From the NCBI RefSeq assembly GCF_000092045.1, contig NC_007761.1, forward strand, positions 1,367,001 to 1,431,000: a stretch of DNA of 64,000 bases. Reading direction: 5' to 3'. Each line of letters begins with the position of its first letter. The stretch's first letter is position 1. Under the pieces are notes generated by a model. That model saw nothing but the letters and a program-made list of their open reading frames with translations. It searched no databases and was not told the origin of the DNA. Source of the stretch: Rhizobium etli CFN 42 (GTDB taxonomy: Bacteria; Pseudomonadota; Alphaproteobacteria; Rhizobiales; Rhizobiaceae). Both the position numbers and the translations under genes were made by a program. Below, one piece after another: positions 17,394 to 24,831 of this stretch.

Positions 17394-17427
17394 TAGGCCT
17401 CGTCAAACCCTGTCGAGGAGAACGGCA

Positions 17428-17643
17428 ATGAGTATTCTTGAAATTGCGCTGGCAAGCCAGATCTGGGCACGCCGCCGTGAGAAGCGTCAGCCGGATTTCG
17501 ACGAAAACGACGGGCTGAAGATTCTTGTGCGCATCGCGATCGTCTTTGCGGCCTTCACCCTGCTGATAGCAGGGCTGAACATTGCTGCCGGCAGGCCGCA
17601 GATGCTTGCGCAGAGCTCGGCGCCTGTCGTTGCCGGCCGATGA
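17428..17643 (+). CDS. Small single-span membrane protein, putative ECF42 regulon member
   Basis: The 71-residue protein has one clear membrane helix (about 34-54, ILVRIAIVFAAFTLLIAGLN) between a charged N-terminal part (WARRREKRQPDFDEND) and a short polar tail. GAGGAG lies seven bases before the ATG. I do not recognise a family. Its position behind the rightward TGTCGA promoter suggests control by the adjacent sigma factor. It ends 9 bp before the end of the convergent amn gene. Confidence 0.7.
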   Translation: MSILEIALASQIWARRREKRQPDFDENDGLKILVRIAIVFAAFTLLIAGLNIAAGRPQMLAQSSAPVVAGR

Positions 17644-17652
17644 AGAAACGGC

Positions 17653-19155
17653 CTATTGGAAAGCCGTCTCGAAGAAGCTGCGCAGCTTGCGCGAATGCAG
17701 GGCTTCCTTCGGCATGGCGGCCAGCTTCTGCACGGCGCGGATGCCGATCTGCAAATGCTGGTTGACCTGTGTGCGGTAGAAGGCCGTCGCCATGCCAGGC
17801 AGCTTCAACTCGCCGTGCAGCGGCTTGTCGGAGACGCAGAGCAGCGTGCCGTAAGGCACGCGGAAGCGGAAGCCGTTGGCGGCGATCGTGGCCGATTCCA
17901 TGTCGAGCGCGATGGCGCGCGCCTGCGACAGCCGCTTCACCGGCCCGAGCTGGTCGCGCAGTTCCCAGTTGCGGTTGTCGATCGTCCCGACGGTGCCGGT
18001 GCGCATGATGCGCTTCAGTTCGAAGCCCTCGTAGCCGGTGATTTCGGCGACGGCTGCCTCCAGCGCCACCTGCACTTCGGCGAGCGCCGGGATCGGCACC
18101 CAGACCGGAAGGTCGTCATCGAGAACATGGTCCTCGCGCATATAGGCATGGGCAAGCACATAATCGCCGAGCCGCTGGCTGTTGCGCAGGCCGGCGCAGT
18201 GGCCGAGCATCAGCCAGGCATGCGGGCGCAGGACGGCGACGTGGTCGGTGATCGTCTTGGCGTTGGAAGGGCCGACGCCGATATTGATCATGGTGATCCC
18301 GGCATGGCCCTTCTTCTTCAGGTGATAGGCCGGCATCTGCGGCAGGCGGGCAAGGGTCGCATCCGTTTCCGGCACGCTCGAGCCGGGCAGGGTGACGATA
18401 TTGCCGGGCTCGACGAAGGCGGTGTAGCCGTCGCCGCCCTCCGCCATCAGCTTGCGCGCCCAGCTGCAGAATTCATCGATATAGAACTGGTAGTTCGTAA
18501 ACAGCACGAAGTTCTGGAAATGCTCGGCATGCGTCGCCGTATAATGCGACAGTCGGGCGAGCGAGTAATCGATCCGCTGCGCGGTGAATGGGGCAAGCGG
18601 CGAGGGTTCTCCTGGCGGCGGGATATATTCGCCGTTGGCGATCTCGTCGTCGGTGGTGTTGAGGTCGGGTGTATCGAAGATATCGCGCATTGGAACGTCG
18701 ACGAAGGCTGAGGCCGATGCTTCCACATGCGCGCCCTCGCCGAAGGCGAAGTGCAGCGGGATCGGCGTCGACGATTCCGAGACGACGATCGGAACATTGT
18801 GGCTCCTTATCAAAAGCGACAGCTGCTCCTTGAGGTAATGCTTGAAGAGCTTCGGCCGGGTGACCGTCGTCGTGTAGATGCCGGGCGCCGTGACATGGCC
18901 GTAGGAGAGGCGCGAATCGACATGGCCGAAGCTCGTCGTCTCGATGCTGACCTGCGGATAGAAGGCGCGGTAGCGCGAGGCGATCGGAGCGCCTTGGGCA
19001 AGGTCTGTGAAGGTTTGGATCAGGAACGCCGTATTGCGTTCGTAAAGTGCTGTCAGCGTCTCGACGGCCTTGGCCGGATCATCGAAACTCTCGGGCTGAA
19101 AAGGGGGCGGAGAGGAAATGTCGAGGGGCGACAGAGGGGAGATTCGTTTGTTCAT
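17653..19155 (-). CDS. amn: AMP nucleosidase
   Basis: This 500-residue protein matches full-length AMP nucleosidase: an N-terminal AMP-binding regulatory domain (about 1-190) and a C-terminal phosphorylase-fold domain with MINIGVGPSNAKTITDHVAVLRPHAWLMLGHC-type sequence, split here as MINIGVGPSN and WLMLGHCAGLR, and ALDMESATIAANGFR near the end. It hydrolyses AMP to adenine and ribose 5-phosphate, adjusting the adenylate pool. No Shine-Dalgarno is seen before the ATG; a TATAAT lies five bases upstream, so the mRNA is probably leaderless. Confidence 0.96.
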   Translation of the reverse strand: MNKRISPLSPLDISSPPPFQPESFDDPAKAVETLTALYERNTAFLIQTFTDLAQGAPIASRYRAFYPQVSIETTSFGHVDSRLSYGHVTAPGIYTTTVTRPKLFKHYLKEQLSLLIRSHNVPIVVSESSTPIPLHFAFGEGAHVEASASAFVDVPMRDIFDTPDLNTTDDEIANGEYIPPPGEPSPLAPFTAQRIDYSLARLSHYTATHAEHFQNFVLFTNYQFYIDEFCSWARKLMAEGGDGYTAFVEPGNIVTLPGSSVPETDATLARLPQMPAYHLKKKGHAGITMINIGVGPSNAKTITDHVAVLRPHAWLMLGHCAGLRNSQRLGDYVLAHAYMREDHVLDDDLPVWVPIPALAEVQVALEAAVAEITGYEGFELKRIMRTGTVGTIDNRNWELRDQLGPVKRLSQARAIALDMESATIAANGFRFRVPYGTLLCVSDKPLHGELKLPGMATAFYRTQVNQHLQIGIRAVQKLAAMPKEALHSRKLRSFFETAFQ

Positions 19156-19160
19156 GACGC

Positions 19161-19188
19161 ATTATAGAGAGTTGTTTTTGACAAGCAA
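19161..19188 (-). promoter_or_regulatory. amn promoter, apparently giving a leaderless mRNA
   Basis: On the minus strand TTGCTT (19188-19183) and a perfect TATAAT (19166-19161) are 16 bp apart. The amn ATG at 19155 begins six bases after the -10, where transcription should start. No ribosome-binding site lies between. Confidence 0.55.
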
Positions 19189-19242
19189 ACGACGCGCGTC
19201 GACGGAATCCGATTTTTTATCCTCTTGCGAGCCTGATGCCGG

Positions 19243-19422
19243 TCACCGCACCGCGGGCGCGCAGAACGTCCCGTTTCTTTCCAGGCAGGTATAGCTCGCA
19301 CCGAAATGCGACTGCGTGCCGCCGCCGCCATTGTGCACAACGACCGCCGAAAATGTGACGGCGAAGATCGCCGCAAACAGCGTGATGATGCTGAAACGTC
19401 TTGCCAGAATATAGAAGTTCAT
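19243..19422 (-). CDS. Small hypothetical secreted or membrane protein
   Basis: The 59-residue product starts with a signal-like sequence (MNFYILARRFSIITLFAAIF, then AVTFSAVVVHN) and ends in a short tail with two Cys (YTCLERNGTFCAP). The ATG at 19422 follows GGGGCTTGAG; a longer frame starts at 19467. No family is recognised. It lies between amn and the DUF2147-like gene in the same direction, separated from both. Confidence 0.55.
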   Translation of the reverse strand: MNFYILARRFSIITLFAAIFAVTFSAVVVHNGGGGTQSHFGASYTCLERNGTFCAPAVR

Positions 19423-19570
19423 CTCAAGCCCCGATACGCAACCTAACCGTGACATGAGTTTTGCCACGCCTCGGCTGAACGAGTGCTGAGATGCCGGTTC
19501 ATCCGCCGTTCAGCTTACGGGGCAGCCTCGGGCGATCGCAGTGAGGGATCGGCAAGCCGAGGCTTCGAGG

Positions 19571-19593
19571 CATGCCGGCATTTCGCCGGCATG
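19571..19593. terminator. Hairpin downstream of the DUF2147-like gene
   Basis: A perfect 9-bp stem (CATGCCGGC at 19571-19579, GCCGGCATG at 19585-19593) has a 5-nt loop. It lies 41 bp past the stop codon of the leftward gene ending at 19634. No T-run follows, so it may be a weak terminator or an mRNA-end hairpin. Confidence 0.4.
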
Positions 19594-19633
19594 ATTATAC
19601 GTTTGGGATGATTGTTGCGTCGGCCTTATCGCG

Positions 19634-19972
19634 TCAGAGCCGCGTCCAGGTCTGCGTCTTGCAGAGGATCTTCATTACGCAGCCCTGCATCTTCAGTGAA
19701 TTGCCGGAAATCTTTCCCGAGCCGCTATAGGTCTTGTCGGCGGCGGGGTCGGTGATTTCGCCGGCATAGCTGCCACCGGTGCCGGCAAGTGTGCCGATCT
19801 TGCGGCCAGTATATTTGCCGGTTTTCAGCGTCACGCAATAACTCCCGCCGCAGGCGGCAATCACCGCCGTTTCGCCGGAGGCCGTCTTCCAATTGCCGAC
19901 GATAGGTTCCTCGGCATTGGCTATGCCCGCGATCACGGCGATAGCGCCGGCGAGAATGAGACTGCGGATCAT
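19634..19972 (-). CDS. DUF2147-like small secreted protein
   Basis: The 112-residue product has a signal peptide (MIRSLILAGAIAVIAGIANA, cleavage near 20) and a mature part like DUF2147: PIVGNWKTASGETAVI, then CGGSYCVTLKTGKYTGRKIG, and YSGSGKISGNSLKMQGCVMK. Four Cys in the mature part may form disulfides. The ATG at 19972 has AGGGAGGAAA just upstream, so the longer frame to 20173 is rejected. It acts in the periplasm or envelope; function is unknown for the family. Confidence 0.82.
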   Translation of the reverse strand: MIRSLILAGAIAVIAGIANAEEPIVGNWKTASGETAVIAACGGSYCVTLKTGKYTGRKIGTLAGTGGSYAGEITDPAADKTYSGSGKISGNSLKMQGCVMKILCKTQTWTRL

Positions 19973-20280
19973 CTTTTCCTCCCTGATGTTCTCTGACCGG
20001 CCGCGAAAGTAGCTGACGCGAACGTAAAGATAAATAGAGCCGGCTGTTCGTGCGGCGCTCGCTAAAAGCAGCCGAAAAGCCGACCGCAGACCTTTAAAAA
20101 CCGGTCGCCTGCTGATTTCATGATGAACGATCCGTTTATTTCCGAATCTGAATCTTTCGTAAAATTTGAGCAAAAATGCCTAAATCCCAGGGGATCCGAT
20201 GTTTAACAAAAACCCAATTTTACCAAGCGTTTGCAGTTTGTTTGTCTCAAATTAATCATGCATTTTAGGCGTTTTTTGAA

Positions 20281-20412
20281 AGCCGTTTGGCATAGTCAAG
20301 CCATCAGACGAGCGGGCAAACCCGCCGGACCGGAGGGGCCGCAAAGCCGCGTTAGACGGCAGGTCCGAAGGTAAAACAGGGTAAGTCGTAAACAGGCTAA
20401 CAGGGATAAAAC
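20281..20412 (+). ncRNA. Candidate riboswitch-like leader with c-di-GMP-I (GEMM) core
   Basis: The leader of the Sel1 gene holds GGGCAAACC (20314-20322), a 17-nt hairpin segment and CGCAAAGCC (20340-20348). These are the two invariant strands of the c-di-GMP-I riboswitch core, which in the Vibrio Vc2 example are 16 nt apart. The segment between folds as CCC-G-CCG-GAC-CGG-A-GGG. Against it: the base before CGCAAAGCC is C where A is usual, and the second helix looks much shorter than in known examples. A GGTCCGAAGG follows at 20362-20371. Confidence 0.42.
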
Positions 20413-20414
20413 CG

Positions 20415-20684
20415 ATGGCACGCTTTGAAATGCACAATGCTGAAACGGCCACCATGGGTGGCGATAACAACAGCGCCGATGTCTTCTGCGAAATGGGTCT
20501 GATGTATGCGACCGGCCGGGGCTGCGCCGTCGATCTCGTTGCCGCCCACAAGTGGCTGAACATCGCCGCCATCAAGGGCAACGACCGCGCCGCCGAGCTT
20601 CGCGCCGACGTGGCCGCCGCCATGAACAAGATGCAGCTCGTGGAAGCACTGCGCGCTGCCCGCGAATGGATGACGGTTCACTAA
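20415..20684 (+). CDS. Short Sel1-repeat protein
   Basis: The 89-residue protein has one clear Sel1 repeat (FCEMGLMYATGRGCAVDLVAAHKWLNIAA, about 24-52; key residues G28, Y31, G34, G36, D40, A43, W47, A51-A52) and a helical tail. Sel1 repeats are alpha/alpha units for protein-protein contact. No signal peptide is present, so the protein is probably cytoplasmic. The long leader with a riboswitch-like core suggests RNA-level control. A strong hairpin follows the gene. Confidence 0.85.
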   Translation: MARFEMHNAETATMGGDNNSADVFCEMGLMYATGRGCAVDLVAAHKWLNIAAIKGNDRAAELRADVAAAMNKMQLVEALRAAREWMTVH

Positions 20685-20715
20685 CGCATCGACCGAACCA
20701 TCCCTCAACTCGACG

Positions 20716-20758
20716 TGTTGGAGCGCCGCCTGTCCAAAGGACGCATGGCGCTCCAACA
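20716..20758 (+). terminator. Long hairpin after the Sel1 gene
   Basis: TGTTGGAGCGCC (20716-20727) pairs perfectly with GGCGCTCCAACA (20747-20758), and the 19-nt loop holds a further GTCC/GGAC stem. It starts 31 bp after the Sel1 stop codon. No T-run follows. Confidence 0.55.
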
Positions 20759-20897
20759 GACGTTTGAAATCGGAATGGCGATTGGAGCGGGTCCATGGTT
20801 CAAATTTCTGAGGTCGTCGGTGTTGGGACGCCTCAGACGTCCTTCGTCAGATGAGGCAAGACCTCGTCGATTGCAATGAGACCTTGGAGATCAAAAC

Positions 20898-21335
20898 ATG
20901 GCGCTCAAGCGAATGGACAATGTGGGAATCGTCGTCGAAGACCTCGGAGAGGCGATTGATTTCTTTCGCGAACTCGGCCTCGAATTCGAAGGGCGCGCCA
21001 CGGTCGAAGGCGAATGGGCCGGACGTATCACTGGACTGGGCGATCAGTGTGTCGAGATTGCCATGATGCGCACACCGGATGGCCACAGCCGGCTCGAGCT
21101 CTCCCGCTTCCTGGCGCCATCTGTCGTCGCAGATCACCGGAACGCGCCGGTCAACGCTCTCGGCTACCTGCGCGTCATGTTCGCAGTGGATGACATCGAC
21201 GAGACGCTTGACAGGCTCCGCAGGCGCGGCGCGCAGCTCGTAGGGGAGGTCGTTCAGTATAAGGATGCATATCGGCTCTGCTACATCCGCGGGCCTGAAG
21301 GGATTCTGATCGGCCTCGCCGAGGAACTCAGCTGA
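20898..21335 (+). CDS. VOC-family (glyoxalase/bleomycin-resistance fold) protein
   Basis: The 145-residue protein has two beta-alpha-beta-beta-beta units: MDNVGIVVEDLGEAIDFFRELGLEFEG-type sequence at 6-32 and YLRVMFAVDDIDETLDRLRRRG-type sequence around 94-115, ending with CYIRGPEGILIGLAEEL. Candidate metal ligands are E52 or E70-region residues (VEIAMM, SRLELSRF) and the Glu of the last strand. It is a metal-dependent lyase, epimerase or dioxygenase of unknown substrate. It stands alone with an SD-like GGAG before the ATG. Confidence 0.88.
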   Translation: MALKRMDNVGIVVEDLGEAIDFFRELGLEFEGRATVEGEWAGRITGLGDQCVEIAMMRTPDGHSRLELSRFLAPSVVADHRNAPVNALGYLRVMFAVDDIDETLDRLRRRGAQLVGEVVQYKDAYRLCYIRGPEGILIGLAEELS

Positions 21336-21398
21336 ACGCAGTACGCAGGGGAATGGCGAAGCCTCACCGGTCTCGGCGATTGAACAGGAATGACAACC

Positions 21399-22511
21399 TC
21401 AGGCGAGCGTCTTCAGGACCTGCGGCAGCGCTTGCTCGAACAGCGCCATCTCAGCCTCAGGCCCGACGCTGACGCGGATGCAGCGATTGAGCGGCGCAAC
21501 ACCCGGCATGCGGATGAAGACGCCGTGTTCCATCAGGCCATCGACGATCGCCCGCGCATGGGCGCCGTCGCGGCCGGTATCGATCGCCACGAAATTGGTC
21601 GCCGAGGGCAGCGGCTCAAGACCGTTTGCCCGGGCGATGCGGCCGATCCGATCCCGTGCTGCATGGATTTTCCCGACCACATCGGCGAGATAGGCTTGAT
21701 CCTTGAGCGCGGCCAGCGCTGCGGCCGTCGCCAGCCGGTTCATGCCGAAATGATTGCGGATCTTGTCGAAGGCCTGTGCCGTGCCTGAGGTCGAGATCAC
21801 ATAGCCGGTGCGTGAGCCGGCAAGCCCGTAGGCCTTGGAAAAGGTGCGGGTGCGCACGATGTTCGGCAGATCGATGAGCGAAGCGATCGACGGCAGCGAA
21901 TTTGCCGGCCCCGTTTCGCTATAGGCTTCGTCCAGCACCATCATCGTGGTCTCGGGCAGCGCCCGGGCGAAAGCGACGATGCTGTCGGCGTCCCACCAGC
22001 TTCCCATCGGATTGTCGGGATTGGCGAAATAAACGAGCGGCGCATTCTCGCGTCTGACGGCCTCGAGCAGCCCGTCGAGATTCTCGCGATCGTTCACATA
22101 GGGCACGGTGACCAGTCGGCCGCCGAAGCCGGCGACATGGAAATTGAAGGTGGGATAGGCGCCGAGCGAGGTGACCACAGGTGCGCCGGCTTCGATCACC
22201 AGCCGGACGATTTGGCCGAGCAACTCGTCGATGCCGCCGCCGATGGCGATATTGGTGGGGGAGATGCCGAGATGGATGCCGAGCGCTTCCCTCAGCGAAA
22301 AATTTTCCGGATCGTTGTATTTCCAGATATTGCCGGCCTCGTCGCGCATGGCCGCAAGCACGGAAGGCGCCGGGCCGAAGCCGTTCTCATTCGCGCCGAT
22401 GCGTGCCAAGACAGCAAGTCCGCGTTGACGCTCGATCGCCTCAGGGCCGACGAAGGGAACTGTGGAGGGCAGGGCGCCGATGAGAGGCGTGAAGCGCGAA
22501 AAGGCGGACAT
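21399..22511 (-). CDS. HisC-type PLP aminotransferase
   Basis: The 370-residue fold-type I aminotransferase resembles histidinol-phosphate aminotransferase. It has the N-terminal IGANENGFGPAPSV, ANPDNPMGSWW (Asn-Pro cofactor loop), D195 in MVLDEAYSE, and K226 in TRTFSKAYGLAGSRTGY. Histidine genes are absent nearby, so another substrate (for example aromatic amino acids) is possible. The ATG at 22511 is chosen over 22577 by homology to family N-termini. Before IS10 insertion the PilZ gene ended 72 bp upstream on the same strand. Confidence 0.88.
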   Translation of the reverse strand: MSAFSRFTPLIGALPSTVPFVGPEAIERQRGLAVLARIGANENGFGPAPSVLAAMRDEAGNIWKYNDPENFSLREALGIHLGISPTNIAIGGGIDELLGQIVRLVIEAGAPVVTSLGAYPTFNFHVAGFGGRLVTVPYVNDRENLDGLLEAVRRENAPLVYFANPDNPMGSWWDADSIVAFARALPETTMMVLDEAYSETGPANSLPSIASLIDLPNIVRTRTFSKAYGLAGSRTGYVISTSGTAQAFDKIRNHFGMNRLATAAALAALKDQAYLADVVGKIHAARDRIGRIARANGLEPLPSATNFVAIDTGRDGAHARAIVDGLMEHGVFIRMPGVAPLNRCIRVSVGPEAEMALFEQALPQVLKTLA

Positions 22512-22583
22512 GCGAAGGCAATTTCCCGGACATGTTGACGGTTGGCGCAACAATAGGCCGGGGTACGGCCAAGGCAAGCAAGA

Positions 22584-22641
22584 TTATTTCGACAAGCCCA
22601 TAGGCGACGCTTGCGGGCGGAATATCGGTGCACGCCGTGCA
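22584..22641 (-). pseudogene. Original 3' end of the PilZ gene, cut off by IS10
   Basis: If IS10 and one copy of the 9-bp duplication are removed, the PilZ reading frame runs on from Ala-Arg-Arg into APIFRPQASPMGLSK and stops at TAA (22584-22586). These 15 codons are separated from the rest of the gene by IS10. Confidence 0.75.
22633..22641. repeat. 9-bp target-site duplication of IS10, left copy
   Basis: CGCCGTGCA directly precedes the IS10 end CTGAGAGATCC and is repeated exactly at 23971-23979. IS10 makes 9-bp duplications. Confidence 0.95.
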
Positions 22642-23970
22642 CTGAGAGATCCCCTCATAATTTCCCCAAAGCGTAACCATGTGTGAATAAATTTTGAGCT
22701 AGTAGGGTTGCAGCCACGAGTAAGTCTTCCCTTGTTATTGTGTAGCCAGAATGCCGCAAAACTTCCATGCCTAAGCGAACTGTTGAGAGTACGTTTCGAT
22801 TTCTGACTGTGTTAGCCTGGAAGTGCTTGTCCCAACCTTGTTTCTGAGCATGAACGCCCGCAAGCCAACATGTTAGTTGAAGCATCAGGGCGATTAGCAG
22901 CATGATATCAAAACGCTCTGAGCTGCTCGTTCGGCTATGGCGTAGGCCTAGTCCGTAGGCAGGACTTTTCAAGTCTCGGAAGGTTTCTTCAATCTGCATT
23001 CGCTTCGAATAGATATTAACAAGTTGTTTGGGTGTTCGAATTTCAACAGGTAAGTTAGTTGCTAGAATCCATGGCTCCTTTGCCGACGCTGAGTAGATTT
23101 TAGGTGACGGGTGGTGACAATGAGTCCGTGTCGAGCGCTGATTTTTTCGGCCTTTAGAGCGAGATTTATACAATAGAATTTGGCATGAGATTGGATTGCT
23201 TTTAGTCAGCCTCTTATAGCCTAAAGTCTTTGAGTGACTAGATGACATATCATGTAAGTTGCTGATAGGTTTCCAGTTTTCCGCTCCTAGGTCTGCATAT
23301 TGTACTTTTCCTCTTACTCGACTTAACCAGTACCAACCCAGCTTCTCAACGGATTTATACCATGGCACTTTAAAGCCAGCATCACTGACAATGAGCGGTG
23401 TGGTGTTACTCGGTAGAATGCTCGCAAGGTCGGCTAGAAATTGGTCATGAGCTTTCTTTGAACATTGCTCTGAAAGCGGGAACGCTTTCTCATAAAGAGT
23501 AACAGAACGACCGTGTAGTGCGACTGAAGCTCGCAATACCATAAGCCGTTTTTGCTCACGGATATCAGACCAGTCAACAAGTACAATGGGCATCGTATTG
23601 CCCGAACAGATAAAGCTAGCATGCCAACGGTATACAGCGAGTCGCTCTTTGTGGAGGTGACGATTACCTAACAATCGGTCGATTCGTTTGATGTTATGTT
23701 TTGTTCTCGCTTTGGTTGGCAGGTTACGGCCAAGTTCGGTAAGAGTGAGAGTTTTACAGTCAAGTAAGGCGTGGCAAGCCAACGTTAAGCTGTTGAGTCG
23801 TTTTAAGTGTAATTCGGGGCAGAATTGGTAAAGAGAGTCGTGTAAAATATCGAGTTCGCACATTTTGTTGTCTGATTATTGATTTTTGGCGAAACCATTT
23901 GATCATATGACAAGATGTGTATCTACCTTAACTTAATGATTTTGATAAAAATCATTAGGGGATTCATCAG
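22642..23970 (-). mobile_element. Complete IS10 (Tn10 right-end type) insertion sequence
   Basis: The element is exactly 1329 bp, the length of IS10. Its ends are CTGAGAGATCCCCTCATAAT at 22642 (inside end) and, on the minus strand, CTGATGAATCCCCTAATGAT from 23970 (outside end). A perfect 9-bp duplication flanks it and the transposase is intact. Base composition is much more AT-rich than the host DNA. IS10 is an enterobacterial element, common in E. coli laboratory strains. Confidence 0.98.
22655..23863 (-). CDS. IS10 transposase (IS4 family)
   Basis: The 402-residue product is full length. The catalytic DDE triad falls exactly at the positions known for Tn10 transposase: D97 (VLVDWSD), D161 (IVSDAGF) and E292 (MQIEETFRDL, with the Y-(2)-R-(3)-E-(6)-K signature of the IS4 family). 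It performs cut-and-paste transposition. Codon use (many AAA, TTA, AAT codons) is unlike the neighbours, as expected for a foreign element. Confidence 0.98.
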   Translation of the reverse strand: MCELDILHDSLYQFCPELHLKRLNSLTLACHALLDCKTLTLTELGRNLPTKARTKHNIKRIDRLLGNRHLHKERLAVYRWHASFICSGNTMPIVLVDWSDIREQKRLMVLRASVALHGRSVTLYEKAFPLSEQCSKKAHDQFLADLASILPSNTTPLIVSDAGFKVPWYKSVEKLGWYWLSRVRGKVQYADLGAENWKPISNLHDMSSSHSKTLGYKRLTKSNPISCQILLYKSRSKGRKNQRSTRTHCHHPSPKIYSASAKEPWILATNLPVEIRTPKQLVNIYSKRMQIEETFRDLKSPAYGLGLRHSRTSSSERFDIMLLIALMLQLTCWLAGVHAQKQGWDKHFQANTVRNRNVLSTVRLGMEVLRHSGYTITREDLLVAATLLAQNLFTHGYALGKL

Positions 23971-24350
23971 CGCCGTGCATCGATCGCTTCCATGTTGCCG
24001 ACAAGGAAATCTGTGCGCACTACGCGGCGCAGGACCTCGGGATCCATCAGGTTGATGAACCGCACGCCGATGCGTTCCTTGTGACGGTAGACCTCGGCAC
24101 ACCCGATCCGATAGGCGAGGCCGAGAATGTTGAGATAATAATGCTTCGGCAGACCGGCAGTGGTCGACACGATGAAGGTCGCACCGCCTTGCGAGATATC
24201 GATGATCTCGGCGCTTCGCATCGAAACGCCCGTGAGGCACGGCCGGACGGCCACGATGCGGGCGGGGCGCTTGACGTGGAACTCTTCCCAGCGCAGGTCG
24301 TAAATGGCGGATTTGACCGTGGCAAGGTGTGTGGCGCGGAGCATAGTCAT
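23967..24350 (-). CDS. PilZ-domain protein with C-terminus replaced by IS10 insertion
   Basis: The 127-residue product has PilZ features: KRPAR in the N-terminal part (RxxxR-like) and IIDISQGGATFIVS (the D/N-x-S-x-x-G strand), so c-di-GMP binding is plausible. The stop TGA comes from the IS10 end (CTGATG); the undisturbed gene coded 15 more residues (see 22584-22641). The PilZ core is intact and the truncated protein may still work. The ATG at 24350 follows GGAGAATGTAAG. A second PilZ-like protein with similar C-terminal sequence lies at 26487-26819. Confidence 0.87.
   Translation of the reverse strand: MTMLRATHLATVKSAIYDLRWEEFHVKRPARIVAVRPCLTGVSMRSAEIIDISQGGATFIVSTTAGLPKHYYLNILGLAYRIGCAEVYRHKERIGVRFINLMDPEVLRRVVRTDFLVGNMEAIDARR
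23971..23979. repeat. 9-bp target-site duplication of IS10, right copy
   Basis: CGCCGTGCA follows the outside end of IS10 and equals the copy at 22633-22641. Confidence 0.95.
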
Positions 24351-24646
24351 CTTACATTCTCCGTCAGACAGGGCACAGTGGGGTTCTTGCTCTGGTGCAA
24401 GCTGATCTTGCTCCGGCCAAGGTCACATGAATGTTTTGCGCATTCGTCAAAGATAAAATGACAATTTTAACGAGTTCAAATTTTGTTCCCAATCGGGACG
24501 TCGGCAGTCGTTCCAACACCAGTTTCAGCCAAGATTTCTGGCGGTAGGCCGAGCGTGGGAAGCGGTCGGCGCCGCTGCAGCTGCCGGATGCTGTCGGTCC
24601 AGAATGGCACCACTGGAAAAGGTCGTGGCGATCGAATCCGTCGCCA
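24351..24646. other. Intergenic region between PilZ and the Host_attach unit
   Basis: The part nearest the PilZ gene (about 24420-24490) is AT-rich and is the likely PilZ promoter zone. No convincing gene is seen; the open frames here run antisense to or across each other without good starts. Confidence 0.4.
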
Positions 24647-24829
24647 ATGTCGACGACAGCGCTTGCACAGATCGCCGCGGCGGCGAAGGACGCGAAACAG
24701 CGAGGCCTGGAAACTGGATTGCCACTCCAATCGATTTCCGGCGCAATTTCTCGAACTCTTTCAACGGCCGGACGTTCTGTCTTGATCGATGAAGCATGGC
24801 GCGCTTCGATGACGACAGCGAGGAGTTGA
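24647..24829 (+). CDS. Possible small protein upstream of the Host_attach gene
   Basis: A 60-codon frame (Ala-rich start MSTTALAQIAAAAKDAKQRG) ends in TGA two bases before the ATG of the next gene, whose SD (GAGGAG) lies inside its last codons. The tight spacing suggests an operon. The composition is plausible for a soluble helical protein, but no family is recognised and no clear SD precedes the ATG. Confidence 0.35.
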   Translation: MSTTALAQIAAAAKDAKQRGLETGLPLQSISGAISRTLSTAGRSVLIDEAWRASMTTARS

Positions 24830-24831
24830 AG

